This document shows positions 25,268 to 32,500 of a DNA stretch of 64,000 nucleotides, piece after piece. The notes beneath the pieces were generated by a model that ran no database searches, had not been told where the DNA came from, and saw nothing but the letters and a program-made list of their open reading frames with translations. The translations under genes and the position numbers were made by a program. The stretch is from an uncultured Victivallales bacterium. Lineage in GTDB: Bacteria; Verrucomicrobiota; Lentisphaeria; Oligosphaerales; JAFGRS01. The stretch spans positions 1 to 64,000 of the forward strand of contig CAILUI010000122.1 of assembly GCA_903837355.1 (NCBI GenBank). Reading direction: 5' to 3'. How positions within the stretch are numbered: the first letter of the stretch is position 1; every line of letters begins with the position of its first letter.

Positions 25268-27598
25268 TCAGGGGATCTCCTCCCACAGCCGGTCCAGCTT
25301 GGCGATGGGCCCCAGTCCGCGCACGTAGACCGGGGAGCCGCTGAGGCTGAGCGTGATCTTGCCTGCGGCCGGCTGACGCGTTTCGGGATTGCCCATGGTA
25401 TCGATCACCGTCACCGGCCCGGCGGCAGCCAGTTCGAGAGTGACCGGCGCCTGCCAGCGCTCCACCCAGGGCTCGCCAGGCCGGCGGGAGTCCTTGGCGT
25501 ACTTCTCCGGTGGCCACCAGGGAAGGTCGGTTTCGTGCTTCTCGCGGTAGCTCCAGAGCACATCCAGGGGCTGGCCGCCCTGCTCAAAGCGCACGCCGTA
25601 GAGATCCGGAGCGCCGAGGTCCAGCCGGCCGAGACAGCGCGCCCCCTCCAACTGCTCGGTCATGGCGCCGAAGGCGACGTAGGCCGGCTTGGGGGTGAGA
25701 TCGGTATAGAGGACGCCGAAGCTGTACTCCGCGTCCGCCGGGTTGGGCCGCTGCGCGAACCAGACGCCATCCTGGAACTGGTACCATTCCACCACCTTGA
25801 CCCCCAGAGCCAGGGCGCAGACGTAGGTGCGCACGAGGTAGTCGGCACTGGTACGCAGATCCACCCCGCTGGGGCCCGGCGGCGTGGGCGCGTAGGCCTC
25901 CGTGATCCAGACCTCTTTGGCGCCATGCTCGCGTGCCAGCCGCATGGTGTCCAGCATCTGCGGCCGAAACACCCAACCGCGCCAGCCCTCGAAGTACTCT
26001 GGCGCCCGCGGCTGACAGCCGGGGTGGACGGAGAGCACGTCGCATAGCTCGGCGCCCCCCGCCTGACCGAAGGCGTCCAGCCACTCCTTCATCGCCCCGC
26101 CCAGCCCCATGGTCATTACCCTGCCCTGGGGACAGACGCGCCGCATCGTCTCGTGGGTCGGCTTCAGCAGCTTCTCGACGTAGTCTGCCGCTGCGGTCGA
26201 GGCGTTAAGCTCGTTGCCGACCTCGATGTACGGGGTCACCCAGGCGAAGCGCTGCAGCGAGGCGGCCAGCGCCTGCCGGTAGGCGTCCAGCTCATCCGGC
26301 TTGGGGACGCCACTGCCGAGTTGCACGTGCGGCAGCACTCCGTGCTGCGTCAGCACTGCAACGCGCTCCCGCACCTGCTGCTCGTCGCGGTCCGTGATCT
26401 CGGCTTTGAGCGGGAACCAGCCGCCACGGATCCAGCGTACCCCGACACGCTCGGCCAGGCCAAGCACCGTCGCCAGGTCATGATGGTCGGGGTAGGCCGT
26501 CGGGTTGGCGGTGATGGCAGCCATGCCGAAGGGCGAGGCTGCCAACGTGCCCGCCGCCCGGCGCTCGGGCAGGATGCCGAGGGTGGCGCGCTGCAGGATC
26601 TCGCCGCCGTCCCAACTCAGGCGCGCGGCAATGAAGACCACGCCGCGCTGGGTAACGCGCAACTCCCGGCGTAGCGTCTGACGCCCGAACGGCGCCAGCG
26701 CCAGATCGGTGCGGTCACTGCTCAAACGCTCGCCCCGGTAGCTCCAGGCCTCCACCTCCAGCTTCGCCGCGCCGTCCTGTGCCGTCACATTGCTGACGAT
26801 GCCGTCGAAGACCACCGGCTCGCCGGGCGCAAAGAGGTTCCCCGTCCGGTCGGTGTGGAGGCTGAGCGCCAAGGGCCGTCCGGCCGCCTCCGCCGCCAGT
26901 CGGGCGGGATCCAGGTCATCTGCCGGCGCCACCAGGAAGGCCAACTGCGCGGTCTGCACGCCTGGCGCCTCCGGCGCCGGGGCCAGTCGGGCGAAGTGCG
27001 CCCGTTCGAGGTTGGCCCCGTAGATCCAATCCGGGTCGTACGCGGAAGCGACCATGGCCAGCGTCGTGTCCCCGAACTGGACCGCGCGTACTTGGCACTC
27101 CGTGTCCGGATAAGGTGTGTCCCCGGCAACTTCCCACGGCAGCGCCCCCGTGGGCTTTACCCAGCGCGTCACGGGCTGGGTCCGCGCCCCCGTGGGCGGC
27201 GTCGCAAACTCGAGGCGGATGCCGCTGCTGCCGCCATCCCATACGCGTGCCGGCCCCGAGTACTCGATGCGCCAGGCCAGCACTACCCCGTGCGGGCGTG
27301 GCGTGACCTGGGCGCTCACCCGCGCCGCCGGCGCGTCGGGTCCGCTGAGCGCGAAGTCCAGGCGTCCGGTCGCATCCAGGGTCGCCGCGCCGGTCTCAAA
27401 GGCGACACCCTGCGCCGTCCGGGCCACGTAGCTCAGTCCCCTGAACAGGGGCGTGACGACACCGGCGCGCTCGACGTGAAGCGTCAACGCGCCCGCCTCC
27501 AGGCTGCACTGCAGCGCCTCGCCAACGCCCACGGCGCTGCACAGGGGCAGCGCGCCCATGACGACTGCCACGCACGCCATCCGCATCATCGTGTTCAC
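25268..27598 (-). CDS. Secreted clan-A glycoside hydrolase (GH39/GH5-like barrel)
   Basis: 776 residues with an N-terminal signal (RMACVAVVMGALPLCSAVG). Residues 20-330 are beta-rich and Ig-like. The barrel starts near SPFGMAAITANPTAYP; YIEVGNELN (Glu463) and EVWITEAY (Glu567) fit the acid/base and nucleophile on strands 4 and 7 of clan-A retaining glycosidases. WIRGGWFPLK and VKVVEWYQFQDGVW are further barrel features. A small beta domain closes the protein. Its ATG overlaps the stop of the upstream flavoprotein gene (ATGA), so the two are translationally coupled. Substrate unknown. Confidence 0.85.
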   Translation of the reverse strand: MNTMMRMACVAVVMGALPLCSAVGVGEALQCSLEAGALTLHVERAGVVTPLFRGLSYVARTAQGVAFETGAATLDATGRLDFALSGPDAPAARVSAQVTPRPHGVVLAWRIEYSGPARVWDGGSSGIRLEFATPPTGARTQPVTRWVKPTGALPWEVAGDTPYPDTECQVRAVQFGDTTLAMVASAYDPDWIYGANLERAHFARLAPAPEAPGVQTAQLAFLVAPADDLDPARLAAEAAGRPLALSLHTDRTGNLFAPGEPVVFDGIVSNVTAQDGAAKLEVEAWSYRGERLSSDRTDLALAPFGRQTLRRELRVTQRGVVFIAARLSWDGGEILQRATLGILPERRAAGTLAASPFGMAAITANPTAYPDHHDLATVLGLAERVGVRWIRGGWFPLKAEITDRDEQQVRERVAVLTQHGVLPHVQLGSGVPKPDELDAYRQALAASLQRFAWVTPYIEVGNELNASTAAADYVEKLLKPTHETMRRVCPQGRVMTMGLGGAMKEWLDAFGQAGGAELCDVLSVHPGCQPRAPEYFEGWRGWVFRPQMLDTMRLAREHGAKEVWITEAYAPTPPGPSGVDLRTSADYLVRTYVCALALGVKVVEWYQFQDGVWFAQRPNPADAEYSFGVLYTDLTPKPAYVAFGAMTEQLEGARCLGRLDLGAPDLYGVRFEQGGQPLDVLWSYREKHETDLPWWPPEKYAKDSRRPGEPWVERWQAPVTLELAAAGPVTVIDTMGNPETRQPAAGKITLSLSGSPVYVRGLGPIAKLDRLWEEIP

Positions 27599-29619
27599 CC
27601 TTCCCGGAAAACCTCGCCGCGGCCAAAGGCCGCCCAGGTGGTCTCAAACCAGCTTTCGTCGGCCGGCAACGGCCGCACCGGCACCGCGGTTACGCGCACC
27701 TCACAGACCGTCTGCGGTACGAGCGCCACCTCCAGGATTTCGCCGCGCTGCGCGAGGTTCTCGGCGCGATGCCGCAACCCCGGCCCATGCTGCGTTTCCA
27801 CGACCAACTCCCCCGCCGGATCCAGCACCATGTACGCCCCCCGACTGCCACCGCCCGCCGCAAGATAGGCTCGCAGCGCTTCGAGGAAGACGACGCTGGT
27901 CAGTGCCAGCCATTTGTCCTGCGTGGCCTTAGGCAGATCGGCGGCGGTGTTACAGCGCAGGCCCCGTGCGGCAATGGCCAGGCAAAGCTCGCGCGCCTCG
28001 CACAGGGCCTGCTCCACCACCGGCAGCGAACGCACAAAGGTTCCCGCTCGGCTCATGCGCTCCTGGATGGCCGGTCGCACGTGACCCCGTTCCAGCCCGC
28101 CGTCTGCCTGCAACCAACGCCCATACTCAGCCATCTGCTCGGCAACCTGGCCGCGCACCTGTTCGGCGAAGGCTGCGGCCGCAGGGGCCGGCTCGGAGTA
28201 GACGTTGGCGATGTACTGCGCCGCCCGCATGGCCCCCACCTGGCCACTGTTGAGCGCGCTGCCACCCGGCCGCACCCCGTGGGTGCCGTTCAGTTCGCCG
28301 ATGGCGAACAGATGCGGCAAACTCGTCTCCCACCAGGCGTTGCCGCGCAGGCCGCCATTGCAGTGCTGCGCGCAGACGGCTACCTCGAGCGGCTCGCGCA
28401 GGTCGATGCCATGCTCGGCATAGAGCTCGATGCTCTGCCGATTCATGTGCGCCAGACGCTCGTACGGCGTCGCCTGCACCGCGCCCGAGCGTTCCAGGTA
28501 CGCCCGCGCCTCCGGGCGCAACTCGGTAATGCGGAAAGGCGCCATCCCCACGGCTGGCCGCGGGTCGCTCATGAAGTCCATGAAGACGCGCCGGCCGGCT
28601 TCGATCTCGCCGTGCACGGCGATGTCGACCAGGCTCGAGCCCTGATGCTGCAAGCGCTCGGCATGGAACGGCCACTGGTAGCCCTTGAGGAAGATGCTCG
28701 TGGCCAGGGTCGGCATGTCCGTGAAGTAGTCGTGCAGAAACGAGCGCCGCTCGCTGACCCCGTCCGCCGCCGTGCTGAAGTAGTCCGGCACAACCTGCTG
28801 GTAGGTGCCGGAGAGGTTCCAGCGGAAAGCCACCGAGGCCAGGCCGTACTGCAACTCCGTCAGGTTGTTGCCCACCACCCCGGCCGCCAGAGCCAGGCCG
28901 TGCGAGCCGACTTGGCCGTGCGGCCAGACGCTGACCTTGTACAGCTCCCCCGGCCCACCCGTGGCCAGGACCACATTGCGCGCATTGAACAGCGTCAGCC
29001 CGTAGCTCTCCCGGTAGTGCTCCGCGCGGTTCAGGCACAGCACCCCGACCACCCGCCGCGACGCGCCCTCGCCCGCCGTCAACAGGCGCACGGCGTCGTG
29101 CCGGTCCAGGATCGGGATCTGCCGTTGCCGGACCTGCTCCAGCAGACGCTCGAACATGAACCGCGACGTCTTCGGCCCGGCACTCGTCGCGCGCTGCCGA
29201 GGGTCGTGGTCCGTCTTGTAGCCCACGTAAGCGCCGTAGCGGTTGCAGGGGAACGGCACCCCAATGCGGCAGAGCTCGAAGAAGGCGGGCGCTGAACCCA
29301 GCCCCTCGATGTAGGCCAGGTCGCCGTGCATCATGCCGCCCTTGAACAGACTGCGCGCGAAGTCCAGCGGGCTGTCCGCGTCGTCTCCGAACATCCCCAG
29401 TTTGTAGTAGGTCTGCTTGTCCGAGCCGGAGTTATTGCTGGTGCCGTTGCCGAGACGGTCCACGACGATGGCCACATCACGCACGCCCAGATCGTGCAGC
29501 GCCGTGGCGCAGCGCAAGCCCGCCGCCCCCGCCCCGACGATGAGCGTATCCACCGACACCACCGCAAAGACCGCCTGGCGGCCCTCCCCTGCCCCAAGTG
29601 CTATCCTCTGCTTGCGCAT
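27595..29619 (-). CDS. FAD-dependent oxidoreductase (fumarate reductase/succinate dehydrogenase flavoprotein-like)
   Basis: 674 residues. VDTLIVGAGAAGLRCATAL is the dinucleotide-binding loop; GTSNNSGSDKQTYYKLG, ARNVVLATGGPGELY and LFAIGELNGTHGVRPGGSALNSGQ are typical of the FAD_binding_2/fumarate reductase flavoprotein family, with a C-terminal helical part. No signal peptide, so cytoplasmic. It likely dehydrogenates a sugar acid or related substrate; a respiratory role is unlikely without iron-sulfur or membrane subunits nearby. I chose ATG 29619; a GTG some 17 codons later (just before VDTLIVG) is also possible. It heads a two-gene operon with the glycosidase and is divergent from the Gfo/Idh gene. 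Confidence 0.82.
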   Translation of the reverse strand: MRKQRIALGAGEGRQAVFAVVSVDTLIVGAGAAGLRCATALHDLGVRDVAIVVDRLGNGTSNNSGSDKQTYYKLGMFGDDADSPLDFARSLFKGGMMHGDLAYIEGLGSAPAFFELCRIGVPFPCNRYGAYVGYKTDHDPRQRATSAGPKTSRFMFERLLEQVRQRQIPILDRHDAVRLLTAGEGASRRVVGVLCLNRAEHYRESYGLTLFNARNVVLATGGPGELYKVSVWPHGQVGSHGLALAAGVVGNNLTELQYGLASVAFRWNLSGTYQQVVPDYFSTAADGVSERRSFLHDYFTDMPTLATSIFLKGYQWPFHAERLQHQGSSLVDIAVHGEIEAGRRVFMDFMSDPRPAVGMAPFRITELRPEARAYLERSGAVQATPYERLAHMNRQSIELYAEHGIDLREPLEVAVCAQHCNGGLRGNAWWETSLPHLFAIGELNGTHGVRPGGSALNSGQVGAMRAAQYIANVYSEPAPAAAAFAEQVRGQVAEQMAEYGRWLQADGGLERGHVRPAIQERMSRAGTFVRSLPVVEQALCEARELCLAIAARGLRCNTAADLPKATQDKWLALTSVVFLEALRAYLAAGGGSRGAYMVLDPAGELVVETQHGPGLRHRAENLAQRGEILEVALVPQTVCEVRVTAVPVRPLPADESWFETTWAAFGRGEVFREG

Positions 29620-29770
29620 GGCCCGATCCCTTTGCCGCGTCTTCACCCCGATCCGCCGGCAGTGCCGCAATGTAGCCCATGAACCGGGCCCGGCGGTACC
29701 CGCCGACTCGCGCCTTTGCCTCGTGGCCTCCCGCAGCTACGTTGCGTATCCGTCGTCCGTAGCCGACAGC

Positions 29771-29791
29771 GGTCACCGGTCATTGGTCATT
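29771..29791 (-). repeat. Short GGTCATT heptamer repeat
   Basis: GGTCACC, GGTCATT, GGTCATT in tandem: the complement of the AATGACC heptamers that open the window. It lies in the 193-base region between the divergent flavoprotein and Gfo/Idh genes, 21 bases before the latter's start. Confidence 0.7.
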
Positions 29792-29812
29792 CTGCCCTCA
29801 GGAGCCGCCATC

Positions 29813-30826
29813 ATGCCCTTCCGCATCTGCGTCATCGGTTGCGGTGCCCTCTCCAGCCAGGCCCATGGGCCCGCCTGCCGGCGCTATGCCGAACGCCATC
29901 CGGAGGTCGAGTTGGCGGCCTGTTGCGACCTCGATACGGCCCGCGCGGCCAGCTACCAGCAGGCCAACGGCTTCCGGCGTCACTACGGCGACTACCGGAC
30001 CATGCTCGCCAGCGAACGCCCCGACGCCGTCTGCCTGATGGCACCGGTCGACAAGACCTGCGAGTTGTCGTGCGCCGTCATGGAACTGGGCTTCCCGCTG
30101 CTCATGGAGAAACCCCCGGGCCTCAACCGCGACGAGTGCCTGGCCATGATCGCGGCCGCCGACCGCAGCGGCGTCCCGAACCAGGTCGCCTTCAACCGCC
30201 GCTACACGCCTCTGGTGCAGGAGCTCCGGGCGCGCCTCGCGGCCGAATTCCAGCCCACTGACATCCAGAACCTGCGCTACGACTTTTTCCGCATCAACCG
30301 CCGCGATGCGGACTTCGCCACCACCGCTATCCACGGCATCGACACCGCCAGCTTCATCGCCGGCTCACCCTACCGCCGCGTCCGTTGCCGTTACCAGGAA
30401 CTGCCCGCCCTGGGCCCGACCGTGGCCAATATCTTCATGGACTGCGATCTCGTCTCCGGCGCCACGGTGCAGATCACCTTCTGTCCGGTCACCGGCGTGA
30501 TCATCGAGCGCGCCACCGTCAGCCTCTTCGACCACACCTACTTCCTGAACCTCCCCATCTGGCAGGCCTACGACAGCCCCGGACGGCTGCTGCACCTGCA
30601 GCGCGGCGCCTGTGTCGAGGACCTCGCTGGCGGCACGCTCGAAGGCGCCGACCTGATGTACGTCGCCGCGGGCTTCTACGGCGAGAACGCCAGCTTCTTC
30701 GACGATCTGCGCGCCGGCCGCCGGCCCCAGGGCGATCTGCGTTCCGGCCTGCAGGCCGTCGAGATCGCCGACTGCCTCCGCCAGCGCCGGCCTGAGTACG
30801 TCGCCACCTCGCTCACAGCGCCGTGA
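29813..30826 (+). CDS. Cytoplasmic Gfo/Idh/MocA-family dehydrogenase
   Basis: 337 residues. FRICVIGCGALSSQAHGP is the Rossmann loop, ELAACCDLD the second strand, PLLMEKPPGLN carries the EKP lysine and TTAIHGIDTASFI the active-site His region. No export signal, unlike the TAT-type relative at 21537. CAGGAG precedes ATG 29813. It probably oxidises a sugar or inositol-like compound with NAD(P). Its 3' end overlaps the convergent DUF4432 gene by 14 bases. Confidence 0.88.
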   Translation: MPFRICVIGCGALSSQAHGPACRRYAERHPEVELAACCDLDTARAASYQQANGFRRHYGDYRTMLASERPDAVCLMAPVDKTCELSCAVMELGFPLLMEKPPGLNRDECLAMIAAADRSGVPNQVAFNRRYTPLVQELRARLAAEFQPTDIQNLRYDFFRINRRDADFATTAIHGIDTASFIAGSPYRRVRCRYQELPALGPTVANIFMDCDLVSGATVQITFCPVTGVIIERATVSLFDHTYFLNLPIWQAYDSPGRLLHLQRGACVEDLAGGTLEGADLMYVAAGFYGENASFFDDLRAGRRPQGDLRSGLQAVEIADCLRQRRPEYVATSLTAP

Positions 30827-31913
30827 AACGCTCAAACACCGTTGGCCGCGCACACTGCTGCCGGAAGGCCGCCAGCTCGGCGCTGCCCACGAGGACCTGG
30901 AACTCGAGGTCGAACTCGCGCGCGGCACCGGGTTCCAGCAGCGGCAACAGCCCGACGCGACGCAGTTCGGCACGGTTGGCACAGGGCGCATTGCAGGGCT
31001 CGATGCCCACGACGTAGTCCCGCTGTCCCATCATCTTCCACTCGTTGAGAAACGGCAACTGCCGCGGGTCGAAGCTCAAGGCCAGTCCCAGACCGCCGGC
31101 CAGAGTCGGATTGAGCATCCCGGCGTGCGCCTTGCCGTCTGGACCTACCGTCATCTGGTGCAGAAAGTTCTGCTCCGCGCAACCCGGCAGCGGCGCCGTG
31201 AAGCGCCCAAAGTCAGCCAGCGCCGCCTGCGAGATCTCGTCGTGGGCTTCAGTACGCGCCGCGGTCAGCGCCAGGAGGCTATCCTGGTCAAGCAGCGGGA
31301 AGCCGGCGTTGACATGGTAAAGAATGGCGCAGGGACTGCTGCGGTAGCCGGTGTTGACGATGCGGTCATGTACCGACAGACTGCGACTGCCGATGGCGGT
31401 ACGGATCGTGCGCGTCAGCTCCAGGCTGTGATCGAACAGCCGGGTCTCCTCAACCACGCCGCTGACCTCGATGAGGTAGCGCTCCCCCTCCCAGCGCGAC
31501 CGGTCCTGCACGCGTCGGGCCGGCAGGCCGTTGTAACGCCCGTGCAGCCCCAACTCAACGTCCCCATCGCGCCCCGGCGAGCCCAGCGTGGTCAGGCCGC
31601 AGGTGGTCAGCAACCCGGCAAAGAAGGTGTGCAGCCAACCCAGGCCGGCCGCATCGAAGAACGCCGGGTTGACCTCGCCATTGGAGGTGAGAAAGACCAG
31701 GTTCGTGCCCTGGTAGGAGCACAGGCTGATGTCCAGCCCGCGGTCGGGCAGGATGGTGAAACGCAGGCCCGCGCCGGTATCGACGTCGATGGCCGCGATG
31801 CCCTTGGCCGCACCGTCGTTGAGGATGACATGCCGGGTCCCGCCTAACTGGGCCAGATTGCCGACGCGCTGCAGACGCGCGCCGCGGTCGAGATCACACG
31901 CTGACTGACTCAT
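30813..31913 (-). CDS. DUF4432 aldose-1-epimerase-like protein
   Basis: 366 residues. GIAAIDVDTGAGLRFTILPDRGLDISLCSYQG, followed by GLLTTCGLTTLGSPG and ILYHVNAGFPLL, are hallmarks of DUF4432, a galactose-mutarotase-like beta fold. IGIEPCNAP-type sequence (VVGIEPCNAPCANR) near the end is also conserved. It likely changes the anomeric or epimeric state of a sugar before oxidation by the neighbouring dehydrogenases. The start at ATG 31913 is where similarity begins; the frame stays open upstream without family-like sequence. Confidence 0.85.
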   Translation of the reverse strand: MSQSACDLDRGARLQRVGNLAQLGGTRHVILNDGAAKGIAAIDVDTGAGLRFTILPDRGLDISLCSYQGTNLVFLTSNGEVNPAFFDAAGLGWLHTFFAGLLTTCGLTTLGSPGRDGDVELGLHGRYNGLPARRVQDRSRWEGERYLIEVSGVVEETRLFDHSLELTRTIRTAIGSRSLSVHDRIVNTGYRSSPCAILYHVNAGFPLLDQDSLLALTAARTEAHDEISQAALADFGRFTAPLPGCAEQNFLHQMTVGPDGKAHAGMLNPTLAGGLGLALSFDPRQLPFLNEWKMMGQRDYVVGIEPCNAPCANRAELRRVGLLPLLEPGAAREFDLEFQVLVGSAELAAFRQQCARPTVFERFTAL

Positions 31914-32500
31914 TGGCCGTACTCCCTTTGCCGCCACCGCGCCGCCAACCCCGTCCCACCACTCACCGACACGGAGAGCGCCTACCCTAGCACGGCCATT
32001 GAGGGCTTTCCACGGCCGGCCAGTCAGCCCCGCCCGTCGAGGCGGCCGGGGCTTCCGTTCCCAGGTCTGCGGTCGCCCGGCGGGAGACCGTCGGGGCCAG
32101 CGCGTGTGCCCACACGATGGCGCACCAGCCCCGTACGAACACCACTCGCGCTTGCCGATTACGTCATTCTGTTGCATTGACAGGGGACTGTAGTAGCACA
32201 GATGGTGTGGTTTAGAGAAATCCCTTAAGCGAGGCCGCGATAGGTTCCCGAGCACTGTGTAGATCGTGCAGTAGAGGCACTGGGCCAGTGGCACGGGCTG
32301 GGCGGCCGGCACGGGAATCGCCAGCAGCAGGCCGAAGAGGAGCGAAATCAGTCCGCTGCCGTGAGGATTCTGCTGCGTCGCTACAGATCAGGCAAATGCG
32401 CCAGTGGTTCAGTCCAGTTGGGGATGGGCATCCGTTGCGAGCAAACGCGAAGACCCGAAACCAGTTAGTGGCTCCCGCAACCCAGACTCAGGAGGATGGC
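31914..32500. other. Gene-free region between DUF4432 and the cohesin/dockerin operon
   Basis: I see no convincing gene. A local AT-rich patch (about 32140-32260) contains a perfect TTGACA (plus strand, near 32175) without a good -10 at 16-18 bases. The minus strand around 32345-32290 reads a hydrophobic LISLLFGLLLAIPVPAAQ, perhaps the relic of a signal peptide, with no continuation. The promoters of both divergent genes should lie here. Confidence 0.4.

Noticed and set aside
32140..32260. Promoter with perfect TTGACA for the cohesin/dockerin operon
   Set aside because: No acceptable -10 lies at 16-18 bases, and it is more than 250 bases from the start codon. Mentioned only as a note in the gap entry.
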